In this document: piece after piece, positions 9,047-17,323 of the stretch
Position numbering within the stretch: the stretch's first letter is position 1
Layout: each line of letters opens with the position of its first letter
Assembly (NCBI GenBank): GCA_036012905.1
Contig: DASCQF010000011.1
Coordinates: forward strand, 1 to 64,000
Reading direction: 5' to 3'
Source: NP936 sp002726085
GTDB lineage: Bacteria; Acidobacteriota; Vicinamibacteria; Vicinamibacterales; UBA8438
Length of the DNA: 64,000 nucleotides
Made by a program: the position numbers and the translations under genes
The notes under the pieces: model-generated
Database searches by the model: none
Seen by the model: the letters and a program-made list of their open reading frames with translations, nothing else
Told to the model about the DNA's origin: nothing

Positions 9047-9964
9047 ATGACCCGAGCCAAAGTCGTATGGGTGGCGGTTGTGGTAGCTGCGGTGGTGACA
9101 CTCGCCTGGAGCGTCGTGTCAGCCCAGCCTGTGGGCGTCGGCGGTATCTCGCCGGACGCGTTCCGTGATGCCGTGCGGGCCGTCGAACGCGAGCGGGTTG
9201 TCCGGGAGGCTGTTCGCGCCGCGGACCGGTATCTGGAGACCTGGAACACTCGCGATCCCATGGCCTGGGCCCGGTCCCTGCACTTTCCCCACGTGCGGCC
9301 CGGGGTCGGACCGTTCAGGCTGACGCACACGCCGGAGGATTACGCCCGAGGGGTGAATTTCGAGCGAACCATCGCGACCGGATGGCATCGCAGCCAATGG
9401 GATTCATACGACGTGTTTCAGGTGGGACCAAACAAGGCGCACCTGGCCGGTCACTACTCACGTTACAACGTCGACGGGGAGCCGATCCGGACCACGGTCA
9501 TCACCTACATTGTGACCAGGCAGGGCGACCACTGGGGCATCCAGTCGCGGTTTGCCGCGGGCCGCGCCGACATTTCCGACGCCCGGCTGGCCGAATCGGC
9601 CGGCGCCGCTGTTGGTGCAGTCGAGGCGTATGTCACGGCGCTCAACGACCCGATCGACACAGCCGGGTGGGCCGCGACCTTGAACTATCCCCACGTGCGG
9701 GTGGCCGACGGGACCGTCGAGATGTGGGACACCGCCGAGGACTACGTGAACGGCTCGCAGGGCGGCCGCCAGCGCGCGTGGGTCGAGACGCGGCTCGACT
9801 GGGCCGAGCCGGTGCAAGTGGGTGGCGCCGGAGTCAACGTGGCGGTGCGGTTCAGCCGGCTCAACAGGCAGGGGGAAACCCTGTCCAGCTACGAGGCGGT
9901 GTATCTGGTCACCAACCGCGATGGCCACATCGGGATCCAGGCACGCTCGAGCTTTGCCCCGTGA
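9047..9964 (+). CDS. Exported protein with two tandem NTF2/SnoaL-like domains
   Basis: A 305-residue protein with a signal peptide (residues 1 to about 26, ending VVSAQ). ATG 9047 lies downstream of an AGGAGG site. Two internally repeated halves can be aligned by eye. Residues about 55-160 have RYLETWNTRDPMAWARSLHFPHVRP, then PEDYARG and ARYN-like strands. Residues about 190-305 have AYVTALNDPIDTAGWAATL, then NYPHVRV and AEDYVNG. This is the layout of SnoaL/NTF2-like domains, duplicated and exported. The role is unknown; such cones often bind small ligands. It is monocistronic, between the dead MoxR gene and an aldolase gene. Confidence 0.7.
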   Translation: MTRAKVVWVAVVVAAVVTLAWSVVSAQPVGVGGISPDAFRDAVRAVERERVVREAVRAADRYLETWNTRDPMAWARSLHFPHVRPGVGPFRLTHTPEDYARGVNFERTIATGWHRSQWDSYDVFQVGPNKAHLAGHYSRYNVDGEPIRTTVITYIVTRQGDHWGIQSRFAAGRADISDARLAESAGAAVGAVEAYVTALNDPIDTAGWAATLNYPHVRVADGTVEMWDTAEDYVNGSQGGRQRAWVETRLDWAEPVQVGGAGVNVAVRFSRLNRQGETLSSYEAVYLVTNRDGHIGIQARSSFAP

Positions 9965-10070
9965 GGCAGGTTTCCGATACCGTGGCGACGGGATGTCGCG
10001 GTTCTGCTTCTGATGGTCATCACTATATGAGAGGTGTAGAGTAGCGTCGAACCCCAGAAGGAGACTGCAC

Positions 10071-11063
10071 ATGGCAGACCCGCGACTCACCGTGACCAGA
10101 CGAGAATGTTTGACGGTACTGGCATCGGCGGCGATGTTCCCAACGCTGCGTGTCAGCGCAGCCGAGGGGAAACCGATGCGTGGCGCGTTCATGATTCTGA
10201 GCACGCCCTACACCGCTGGCGGCGATGTCGACTACGAGAGTCTGGCTGCGGAGGTCGAGTTCTGCGACCGGTGTGGGATCGAGGGGCTGGTGTGGCCGCA
10301 GAACTCCAGCGAACAGCGCTACCTCAGCCAGGAGGAACGGCTGCGGGGATTCGAGGTGCTGGCGCGTGCCGCCCGGGGGCGCCCGCCCGCGCTGGTGCTC
10401 GGCGTCCAGGCGGACGACACCGCCGGCATGCTCGAGTATGCCGGCAAGGCCGAGTCGCTCGAGCCGGACGCGATGATTGCGATTCCGCCGACGACGGCGA
10501 CCTCGCTGGACGACTTCCGGAGCTACTATGCCGCCCTGTGCGACGTCACCGACCGACCAGTCTTCGTGCAGACCAGCGGTGGCGCGCCGGATGTCGTGCC
10601 GACGGTCGAGTTCCTGGTCTCGCTGGCGCGAGAGTTTCCACAGTGCGGCTATATCAAGGAAGAGCATGCCCCGGTTCAGGAGCGTATGCTCGCCCTGGCG
10701 GAGCACCGACCCAACCCGATCACGAGCATCCTCGGCGCTAACTTCGGGCGCGCCTGGGCCTACGAGATGCGGCTGGGCACCGATGGGGTGATGACCGGCG
10801 GTGTGATGTACGCAGACATCTATGCCGGGATGTGGGATCTGCACTTGCAGGGTCGACACGACGACGTCCGGGACCTGAACGGCAAATTGCTGCAGATATT
10901 GAACCTCGACAGCCTGATACCGGGGGTCCGGCTCTACGTGCTGCGGAAGCGTGGGCTGTTCAAGACCCTCGTGTCACGTCGCGGCGAGTACAGCTTTACG
11001 CAAGCGGAAATCGACGAGATCGAGCATCGGTTTGCCGCGCTGGAGCCGCACCTGCGGGCGTGA
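10071..11063 (+). CDS. Tat-exported DapA-family aldolase/lyase
   Basis: A 330-residue protein of the dihydrodipicolinate synthase/N-acetylneuraminate lyase family. The Schiff-base lysine is in CGYIKEEH (near residue 198) and the fold shows as STPYT near the N-terminus, LVLGV, and GADG-like LGTDGVMTGG. It differs from normal family members by an N-terminal leader: TRRECLTVLASAAM is a twin-arginine-like motif followed by a short hydrophobic stretch ending SAAE. Start ATG 10071 follows AAGGAG 8 bases upstream. An aldolase outside the cytoplasm suggests breakdown of a sugar acid or 2-oxo acid at the envelope. The substrate is not predictable. Confidence 0.75.
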   Translation: MADPRLTVTRRECLTVLASAAMFPTLRVSAAEGKPMRGAFMILSTPYTAGGDVDYESLAAEVEFCDRCGIEGLVWPQNSSEQRYLSQEERLRGFEVLARAARGRPPALVLGVQADDTAGMLEYAGKAESLEPDAMIAIPPTTATSLDDFRSYYAALCDVTDRPVFVQTSGGAPDVVPTVEFLVSLAREFPQCGYIKEEHAPVQERMLALAEHRPNPITSILGANFGRAWAYEMRLGTDGVMTGGVMYADIYAGMWDLHLQGRHDDVRDLNGKLLQILNLDSLIPGVRLYVLRKRGLFKTLVSRRGEYSFTQAEIDEIEHRFAALEPHLRA

Positions 11064-11159
11064 AGCGCGTGCCTTGCGCTGTCGACGTTTACTGGGTGAT
11101 GGGCCGCCCGGGAACAATCCAAAGGATTGCGTCGTCCTACACCGCAGGAGAGTTGACCC

Positions 11160-11243
11160 ATGATGAAGCTGCTATGCAGTGCCGTGTGCGCGGTCTGCTG
11201 TCTGGCTGCCCGGGCCTACTGCGTCATTGCGATCGCCCTGTAG
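11160..11243 (+). CDS. Possible 27-residue hydrophobic peptide
   Basis: The GCAGGAG site at about 11144-11150 precedes tandem ATGs at 11160 and 11163. The frame gives a Cys-rich hydrophobic peptide beginning MMKLLCSAVCAVCCLAARA, then stops at 11241-11243 inside a hairpin. It reads like a signal peptide with nothing after it. It could be a real small membrane peptide, or the 5' remnant of a deleted exported protein. No family is recognised. Confidence 0.3.
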   Translation: MMKLLCSAVCAVCCLAARAYCVIAIAL

Positions 11244-11250
11244 CGATCGC
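11229..11250. terminator. Hairpin between converging transcripts
   Basis: Two copies of the octamer GCGATCGC (11229-11236 and 11243-11250) separated by six bases form a perfect 8-bp stem. It sits between the end of the plus-strand unit and the stop of the minus-strand gene at 11251. No T-run follows, so it is only a candidate bidirectional terminator. Confidence 0.35.
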
Positions 11251-11841
11251 CTATTCCAGCTCGATCGGCACCGCGGCGCGCACACCTTCGTGCTCGATGA
11301 CGAGGGTGTATGTACCCTCTTCCCAAAGCCCGGTCGACGATTCGAAGAATAGGTCCCCCCAGGCGACCCGGAACCGGTCGACGACGAAATCGTCGCGGAC
11401 GACCGAGCTTCCGGGGAGCGAGAAGAAGTGGAAGTCCTCACTCCGGTTCCGCCGTCTGAAGTAGGACCCGACACCGTGACGCGTGGGCGCAGCGCCCTGA
11501 ACGAGCTCGCGTATCCGAGGCATGTCCTGCGAGAACCGCTCCTGCGCCGCCAGGGTCAGTTCCACGCCCTCGGGTGTGATCAATCGGATAGCGTCGCGGT
11601 GAATCGTCATCCGGTCCTCGCTCGACACGGCCACCTCGATCAGCAGCCATCGCGAGTCGTGGTTGAGCTGCGAGTAGTAGTAGGCGGCGACGACGTGAAT
11701 CGCGTCGTCCTCATACTCGACCGCGGCGCGGCCTCGCTCCTTGGTGTCGGGGAACAGCTCGTTCTGCGCGCGCGCCGTGCCGGTCCCAAGCGTCAGGCTC
11801 ATGCTCAGAGCGAGCGACAGAAATGTGACGCGGCGAAGCAT
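11251..11841 (-). CDS. Exported hypothetical protein
   Basis: A 196-residue protein from ATG 11841, with GGAAGGGG upstream. It has a signal peptide (MLRRVTFLSLALSMSLTLG, cleavage near ARAQ, residue 25). The rest is soluble: VEYEDDAIHVVAAYYYSQL, WLLIEVAVSSEDR and ELTLAAQERF suggest beta strands. The C-terminus WEEGTYTLVIEHEGVRAAVPIEL looks like an immunoglobulin-like strand pair. No family is recognised. It is probably periplasmic. It is divergent from the membrane protein gene at 11947. Confidence 0.6.
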   Translation of the reverse strand: MLRRVTFLSLALSMSLTLGTGTARAQNELFPDTKERGRAAVEYEDDAIHVVAAYYYSQLNHDSRWLLIEVAVSSEDRMTIHRDAIRLITPEGVELTLAAQERFSQDMPRIRELVQGAAPTRHGVGSYFRRRNRSEDFHFFSLPGSSVVRDDFVVDRFRVAWGDLFFESSTGLWEEGTYTLVIEHEGVRAAVPIELE

Positions 11842-11946
11842 GCGGTACCCCTTCCACAGACGGCAGGCAGGTGAAGACGATTCATCATATCCGTTCCGGA
11901 GACTCCCGGCTCTGTCTAGCATCGGGTAGAGTGCCCCAGGGAGACC

Positions 11947-12348
11947 ATGGAACGGCGACTCTATTTCCTCCTCGGCGATCTTCTGAGCAACACGGGCGTC
12001 GGCGCGCTGGTCGGGCTGGCGCTGGCAGCCCTTGTCGGTGAGGCATGGCCTGCGGTGCTTGGGATGGTGCTCGGGATGATCGTTGGGGACGTCATCGCGC
12101 TGCCGGCCGCGCTCTTGCTGTCGGTGCCGTTCGGTGCCACGGAAGTGATGCTGCCGGTGATGGCGACCGGCATGGCATCTGGGATGGTGGTCGGCATGCT
12201 GAGCGCGATTGGCGCGGTCTCTGGCGGGTTCGCCGCCGCGCTCGGCGCCCTCGTCGGTCTGGCGGTATTGGCTGCCACCTATGGTTTGAACGCGTATGTG
12301 CGTGCGGGGTACGCCTCGACGGTTCGAGATGGACAGAAGACTCGCTGA
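11947..12348 (+). CDS. Small glycine/alanine-rich integral membrane protein
   Basis: A 133-residue protein from ATG 11947 with AGGGAGA upstream. Nearly all of it is hydrophobic, with four likely membrane helices (about residues 15-32, 36-60, 68-88, 92-113). They are rich in Gly, Ala and Met with GxxxG-like spacing (GMVLGMIVG, GMASGMVVGML), then a short charged tail. No family is recognised. A heptad DNA repeat array follows directly after the stop. Confidence 0.6.
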   Translation: MERRLYFLLGDLLSNTGVGALVGLALAALVGEAWPAVLGMVLGMIVGDVIALPAALLLSVPFGATEVMLPVMATGMASGMVVGMLSAIGAVSGGFAAALGALVGLAVLAATYGLNAYVRAGYASTVRDGQKTR

Positions 12349-12363
12349 GCGCCCTTGACCTTC

Positions 12364-12391
12364 TTCTGACTTCTGCCTTCTGACTTCTGAA
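12364..12391 (-). repeat. Heptad repeat array, 4 units
   Basis: Four 7-base units in the complementary orientation: TTCTGAC, TTCTGCC, TTCTGAC, TTCTGAA. It belongs to the same family as the arrays at 23769, 38665, 38749, 41972 and 58890. It lies between the membrane protein stop (12348) and the methyltransferase start (12418). Confidence 0.8.
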
Positions 12392-12417
12392 TTCTTTGAG
12401 TGACCTGGGAGCCTCGG

Positions 12418-13041
12418 ATGGATCTTGCTACCAAGCGGAAGTGGGACAACGCCGTGTGGGGCTACGACCTGATGAACGGCTATGGTCCCGAATGGCGGTG
12501 GGCACCCTCGAAGCGCCGTCTGTTCTCTACGATGGAGGGCAAGGTGTTGTTTCTGGCGATCGGGACCGGTCAGGACATCCAGTTCTTTCCGCCTGACCGC
12601 GACATCACCGCCATCGACATCAGCGACCAGATGATCGCGCAGGCTCGTCCCAAGGCGGAGCGGTATCAGGGGCGGCTCGAGCTGCGACCGCAGGACGTAC
12701 ACGATCTCGACTGCCCGGATGCTACATTCGACCAGGTGTTCACCTCTTGCACCTTCTGTTCGGTGCCCGACCCGGTCAACGGTCTCCGGACCTTGCGCCG
12801 CGTCCTTAAGCCGGGCGGGACAATCGGGATGTTCGAGCACACCGGGAGTCGGTGGTTCCCATTCGGTTTGATGCTGCATCTGATGACGCCGCTGACGCGC
12901 TGCCTGGGACCGGAGCTGAACCGGGATACCCCGTCCAATGTCCGACAAGCCGGGTTCGTCGATGTGCGCGTGGAGCCAGTCTATCTCGACGTGGTCAAGT
13001 TGATTCACGCCGTCAATCCGACGGCTTCCGCTCTCTTCTGA
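12418..13041 (+). CDS. Class I SAM-dependent methyltransferase
   Basis: A 207-residue enzyme of the UbiE/PmtA-like group. Motif I is VLFLAIGTGQD near residues 43-53, followed by ITAIDISDQMI (motif post I), LDCPDATFDQVFTSCTFCSVPD and LKPGGTIGMFEH (motif III). The N-terminus WDNAVWGYDLMN resembles phospholipid N-methyltransferases (usually YDxxA near the start), so a lipid substrate is possible. Start ATG 12418 has GGGAG six bases upstream; a GTG 18 bases earlier is less likely. Confidence 0.78.
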   Translation: MDLATKRKWDNAVWGYDLMNGYGPEWRWAPSKRRLFSTMEGKVLFLAIGTGQDIQFFPPDRDITAIDISDQMIAQARPKAERYQGRLELRPQDVHDLDCPDATFDQVFTSCTFCSVPDPVNGLRTLRRVLKPGGTIGMFEHTGSRWFPFGLMLHLMTPLTRCLGPELNRDTPSNVRQAGFVDVRVEPVYLDVVKLIHAVNPTASALF

Positions 13042-13078
13042 ACCGCTGTGCAGGCTGCAGCGTATCCACAACAGACCG

Positions 13079-13510
13079 TCACGGTCGGTCGTCGAGCGAC
13101 TGCAGGAACGCGATGAGATCGACGAGCTGCCGAATCGTCATCACGTCTGTGAAGTCGCCCATTGCCGAGCTGCCGGTGTCGAGCATGTGTCGTCGGCGGT
13201 CTGCGTCAATCCCACGGCTGATGGTGTGAGACGGGACCAGAATCGAGGTGGCGAGTCGGCTCGTCGAGGCCGCCGCCTGAACGCCACCCAGGTCGGGACC
13301 GTGATTGGCGGATGTCGGCGCCGGCAGGCCCGGTTCGGTGATGACCTGGTGGCAGGTCACGCACCGGAGGTCGCCAAACGCCTGCCGACCTGCTTCGGCA
13401 TCCCCACGCGGCACGGGCACCCCCAGCATGATGAACCCGCTCTGAGCCGCGATGCTCGTTGACAGCAGCCAGACGCCGCAGGCAAGCACCGAGATGGTCC
13501 GCGTTCTCAT
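13079..13510 (-). CDS. Exported c-type cytochrome, monoheme
   Basis: A 143-residue protein from ATG 13510, preceded by GGGGGTGG. The signal peptide ends near SIAAQ. A single CVTCH heme-binding site lies near residue 51, with a likely distal Met in SSAMGDF near residue 117. The last helix is MTIRQLVDLIAFLQSLDD, the usual end of class I cytochrome c domains. It should carry electrons in the periplasm. No oxidase or dehydrogenase partner is adjacent. A GTG start five codons upstream is possible. Confidence 0.82.
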   Translation of the reverse strand: MRTRTISVLACGVWLLSTSIAAQSGFIMLGVPVPRGDAEAGRQAFGDLRCVTCHQVITEPGLPAPTSANHGPDLGGVQAAASTSRLATSILVPSHTISRGIDADRRRHMLDTGSSAMGDFTDVMTIRQLVDLIAFLQSLDDRP

Positions 13511-13713
13511 GGTCCACCCCCGCACCTACCCTGAATGCACGTATCGATCCTGCCGGCTGGGTACCGGCGACCAGACGTTTCGTAGCAGGTATCTGAGGAT
13601 GTCCGACCCGTTCAGGAGACAGGAAGGACCGAGGTGCGGAACTTTTCCCACTGATCCGGCGGGTCTGGTGGGGTGTGCGCGATGCGGTGGCTGACGAGGG
13701 CAATTCGGCGCCG

Positions 13714-13947
13714 TCAGTCGTCCAGGAAGCCGGTCACCCGCCGAACGCCGTCTGAGACTCGGTTCCGCACGAAGTTGAGCGCGCCAGTCACCGTGGTTTC
13801 CTCCTGGTACAGTGCCTCTGCCTTGGTGGCCAACTCCCTCGGCGCTCCGCGCAGACTGTCCGGCAGCTGTCCGGCCCCAATCAGGAATCCTACGGTGCCT
13901 GAAACAGCAGCGATGCCGGCGTACTTGATCAGACGTCCAATGCGCAT
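13714..13947 (-). CDS. Small membrane-anchored protein (YtxH-like layout)
   Basis: A 77-residue protein from ATG 13947, with GGAGG five bases upstream. One membrane helix (KYAGIAAVSGTVGFLIGAG, residues 8-26) is followed by an amphipathic, charged tail (TKAEALYQEETTVTGALNFV). The layout recalls small YtxH-type envelope proteins, but the match is by form only. It diverges from the dehydrogenase operon at 14134. Confidence 0.6.
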   Translation of the reverse strand: MRIGRLIKYAGIAAVSGTVGFLIGAGQLPDSLRGAPRELATKAEALYQEETTVTGALNFVRNRVSDGVRRVTGFLDD

Positions 13948-14133
13948 GTGTTCCTCCAGATACCGCGTCAGACTAGCTATCGGCTCGTGTCGTCTCCAGC
14001 CGCAGAGGCTTGCTTCATAATCCTGTACAACGGTCTGGCGGGGGTGGGCGTGCCGGCATGCGGTGTGCAAAGTCTCAAGGATGTGCGTCAAGATGTGGCA
14101 GTCGATAACCGTGGCATCCACAGGGGGACTGAC

Positions 14134-15210
14134 GTGACTCGTGTTGCGACATTCGAGATCCATCACACTGGTTTCATCGATCGCGACGGTCGCCCGACGC
14201 AGGCGCTGCCGCCGTTCGCCGAAGACCGGGATACCGTGGTGGCGTTCTATCGCGCGATGGTGCTGACGCGCACGTTCGACGCCAAGGCGGTCGCGATGCA
14301 GCGCACCGGTCGTCTCGGCACATTCGCATCGTCGCTGGGTCAGGAGGCGATCGCCGTCGGGGTCGGTGCGGCGATGACTGCCGAGGATGTGCTGTTGCCC
14401 TACGCGCGCGAGTATGGCGCCCAGATGTTACGCGGGGTCACCCTGACCGAACTGTTCCTGTTCTGGGGCGGCGACGAGCGCGGGAACGACTTTGCGACGC
14501 CACGCCAGGACTTTCCGGTGACGGTGCCGATTGCCACCCATGTTCCGCACGCCGCCGGGGTGGCGATGGCCTTCAAGCTGCGGGGTGAGCGTCGCGCAGC
14601 CGTGTGCCTGTTCGGCGATGGCGCCACGTCGAAGGGAGAGTTCTACGAGGGGCTGAACCTGGCCGGGGTCTGGGGCGTGCCGGCGGTGTTCATCGTGTGC
14701 AACAACGCCTGGGCGATCTCGATGCCGCGTGAGCGGCAGACGGCCGCCGAAACGCTGGCACAGAAGGCGATTGCCGCCGGTGTGTCGTCCGAGCAGGTCG
14801 ATGGCAACGACGTGGTGGCGGTGCACGCCGCCATGCAGGGAGCGCTGGCGCGGGCGCGTGCCGGGGAGGGCCCGCATCTGATCGAGGCGATCACCTATCG
14901 GCTTGCCGACCACACGACCGCCGACAACGCAAGCCGCTACCGAGATGACGAGGTGGTCGGCGCCCACTGGCAGGAGGATCCGATCAAGCGGGTCAAGGCG
15001 TATCTGGTCGAGCGGCTAGACTGGACCAAGGCGGAGGAAGAAGCGCTCATCGCCTCGTGCACGGCCGAGGTAGAAGCCGCAGCCGAGCAGTATCTCGCCA
15101 TGCCGCCGGCACCGGTCGAGGCGATCTTCGATTTCATGTACGCGGAGCTGCCCGCAGACCTCGCCGTGCAGCGCGGCGCCTTGCTGAAGGAGCGATCCGG
15201 GCGTGGCTGA
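14134..15210 (+). CDS. 2-oxoacid dehydrogenase E1 component, alpha subunit
   Basis: A 358-residue thiamine-diphosphate enzyme subunit, pyruvate or branched-chain type. The ThDP/Mg motif runs from GDGATSKGEFYEGLN to FIVCNN (about residues 155-190). HVPHAAGVAMA and ISMPRERQT, the phosphorylation-loop region, are also visible. With E1 beta it decarboxylates a 2-oxo acid and transfers the acyl group to the lipoyl arm of E2. The start is GTG 14134, with GGGGGA six bases upstream; longer frames to 13948 have no site. Its stop overlaps the start of E1 beta by eight bases, so the subunits are translationally coupled. Confidence 0.88.
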   Translation: MTRVATFEIHHTGFIDRDGRPTQALPPFAEDRDTVVAFYRAMVLTRTFDAKAVAMQRTGRLGTFASSLGQEAIAVGVGAAMTAEDVLLPYAREYGAQMLRGVTLTELFLFWGGDERGNDFATPRQDFPVTVPIATHVPHAAGVAMAFKLRGERRAAVCLFGDGATSKGEFYEGLNLAGVWGVPAVFIVCNNAWAISMPRERQTAAETLAQKAIAAGVSSEQVDGNDVVAVHAAMQGALARARAGEGPHLIEAITYRLADHTTADNASRYRDDEVVGAHWQEDPIKRVKAYLVERLDWTKAEEEALIASCTAEVEAAAEQYLAMPPAPVEAIFDFMYAELPADLAVQRGALLKERSGRG

Positions 15211-16183
15211 GCTGACCCTCGTCCAGGCAGTGAACGCTGCGCTGGCGCGCGCCATGGATGAGGACGAGCGTGTCCTGATACTCGGCGAGGACGTAGGGGT
15301 CAACGGCGGGGTGTTCCGGGCCACAGATGGTCTGCTCGAGCGCTTCGGCCCGACCCGTGTGTTCGACACGCCGCTGGCCGAGACAGTCATCGCCGGCGCG
15401 TCGGTCGGCCTGGCCGCGCAGGGGTTCCGTCCGGTGGCGGAGATCCAGTTCATGGGGTTCATGTACTCGACCCTGGACCAGATGATCAGCCATGCCGCCA
15501 GGCTGCGATGGAGGACCCGCGGCCGGCTGACGTGTCCGATGGTGCTCCGGGCGCCGTTCGGCGGTGGCATCCGGGCGATAGAGCATCACTCAGAAAGCAC
15601 CGAGGCGTTGTTCGCGCAGGTTCCCGGTCTGCGCGTCGTCATTCCCTCGTCGCCCAACCGGGCCTTCGGCCTGTTGTTGAACGCCATCCGATGCCCGGAC
15701 CCGGTCGTGTTCTTGGAGCCGAAACGGATCTATCGCACGATCAAAGAAGAGGTCGCCCTGGAGACGGCGGCGGCCCCCCTCGACAGTTGCTTCGTCTTGA
15801 ACGAGGGGCGGGACCTGACGCTGGTGAGCTGGGGGGCGTCTGTCGTCGAAACCATGGCGGCGGCCGAAGCGCTCTCGCGGGACGGAGTGGGCGCCGACGT
15901 GATCGACGTCGGGACTTTGCGCCCCCTCGACGGCGAAACAATTCTACGCTCAGTGGAAAAGACCGGTCGGTGCGTGATCGTGCACGAGGCGGCGCGCACT
16001 GGCGGGTTCGGCGGCGAGATCGCGGCCCGCCTGGCCGAGGACGGGTTGCTGTTTCTGCAGGCGCCGGTCAAGCGCGTGACAGGCTACGATACAGTGATCC
16101 CGCTGCCGCGTCTCGAGCAGCATTATCTGCCGTCGACCAAGCGGATTTTGGCCGCCGCACGAGAGGTGCTGGCGTTCACATGA
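15203..16183 (+). CDS. 2-oxoacid dehydrogenase E1 component, beta subunit
   Basis: A 326-residue subunit beginning with GTG 15203 inside the end of the alpha gene. It has the family sequence ILGEDVGVNGGVFRAT, FDTPLAETVIAGASVGLA (the catalytic Glu), VAEIQFMGF, and a C-terminal transketolase domain with TLRPLDGETI and VIVHEAARTGGFGGEI. It forms the alpha2beta2 E1 with the preceding product. Its stop overlaps the E2 start as ATGA. The close similarity to the branched-chain/acetoin-type E1 beta does not settle the substrate. Confidence 0.9.
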   Translation: MAELTLVQAVNAALARAMDEDERVLILGEDVGVNGGVFRATDGLLERFGPTRVFDTPLAETVIAGASVGLAAQGFRPVAEIQFMGFMYSTLDQMISHAARLRWRTRGRLTCPMVLRAPFGGGIRAIEHHSESTEALFAQVPGLRVVIPSSPNRAFGLLLNAIRCPDPVVFLEPKRIYRTIKEEVALETAAAPLDSCFVLNEGRDLTLVSWGASVVETMAAAEALSRDGVGADVIDVGTLRPLDGETILRSVEKTGRCVIVHEAARTGGFGGEIAARLAEDGLLFLQAPVKRVTGYDTVIPLPRLEQHYLPSTKRILAAAREVLAFT

Positions 16184-17274
16184 GCACATTTCTGCTTCCC
16201 GACCTGGGAGAGGGACTAGCCGGGGCGGAGATTGTCTCCTGGCATGTGGCCGTCGGCGACCATGTGGTCACCGACCAGCCGCTGGTCGCTGTTGAGACCG
16301 ACAAGGCGGTCGTTGAGATTCCCTCGCCGCAATCGGGCCGGGTCACCAGGCTGTGCGCCGATGTCGGCGCCCCCATGCAGGTGGGCGACCCGCTCGTCGA
16401 GTTCGAGGCGGCCGGCTCACAGGCCGATACCGGAACGGTTGTCGGGGATGTCGAGACAGGTTCCGCCACTGCCATGCCGGCCCCGGTTGCCGCGCGGTCG
16501 GCTGTCAAGGCCACACCGTCCGTACGAGCGTTGGCCCGCAAGCGTGGCATCGACATCACGGTGTTGCAGGGCACTGGACCGGGCGGTGCGGTCACCGCCA
16601 AGGACGTGGAGCGCGGTGCCGACACGCTCGCCGATGCTGGGCCCGCCGAACCGTTGCGTGGAGTCCGGCGCGCCATGGCCGACCGCATGGCGAAGGCCCA
16701 CGCCGAGGTCGTGCCGGCCGGGGTCACCGATGTTGCCGATGTCGAGGCCTGGTCGGAGGAAACGGTGGTCATGCTGCGTCTCATTCGGGCAGTCGTGGCC
16801 GGGTGCACCACTACGCCAGCGCTGAACGCCTGGTTCAATGGCGCAGAACGGTCGCGCCGGCTTCGCAAGACGGTCGATCTTGGCATTGCGGTCGATGTCG
16901 ACGATGGGCTGTTCGTGCCGGTGCTCCGCGACGTCGGCCACCGCACGATGGACGACCTTCTGGAGGCGCTCGAGCGCTTGAAGCGGGACGTGCGTGCACG
17001 CACGATTCCGCCTGACGAGCTGCGCGGCCAGTCGATCACCTTGTCAAACTTCGGAACCGTCGGTGGCCAACATGCCCAACTCGTTGTTGTACCGCCACAG
17101 GTGGCGATTGTGGGGGTGGGGCGCATGAGACGGCAGGTGGTGGCGGTGGGTGACGCCCCGGCCATTCGTCGCCAGTTGCCACTGTCGTTGACCTTCGACC
17201 ATCGGGCAGTCACCGGCGCCGAGGCCGCCCGCTTTCTCCAGGCCCTGATCGCGGATTTGGAAAGAGCGGAGTGA
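16180..17274 (+). CDS. 2-oxoacid dehydrogenase E2, dihydrolipoamide acyltransferase
   Basis: A 364-residue E2 with three domains: lipoyl (1-75, with the lipoylated Lys42 in ETDKAVVEI), E3-binding (about 110-148, PSVRALARKRGIDI), and the acyltransferase core (from about 160). It passes the acyl group from the lipoyl arm to CoA. The catalytic motif is HRAVTG (His341 to Gly346), where most E2s have HxxxDG; the Asp is Thr. Only one lipoyl domain is present. No E3 (lipoamide dehydrogenase) gene follows, so E3 must come from elsewhere. Confidence 0.88.
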   Translation: MSTFLLPDLGEGLAGAEIVSWHVAVGDHVVTDQPLVAVETDKAVVEIPSPQSGRVTRLCADVGAPMQVGDPLVEFEAAGSQADTGTVVGDVETGSATAMPAPVAARSAVKATPSVRALARKRGIDITVLQGTGPGGAVTAKDVERGADTLADAGPAEPLRGVRRAMADRMAKAHAEVVPAGVTDVADVEAWSEETVVMLRLIRAVVAGCTTTPALNAWFNGAERSRRLRKTVDLGIAVDVDDGLFVPVLRDVGHRTMDDLLEALERLKRDVRARTIPPDELRGQSITLSNFGTVGGQHAQLVVVPPQVAIVGVGRMRRQVVAVGDAPAIRRQLPLSLTFDHRAVTGAEAARFLQALIADLERAE

Positions 17275-17323
17275 GTCGGTGGGGCGCAGGTTGGATAGCT
17301 GAAATCGTGAAAGGAATGGTGTC

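Noticed and set aside
13526..13713. A possible gene between the cytochrome and small membrane protein genes
   Set aside because: Open frames here lack a ribosome site and any recognisable pattern.
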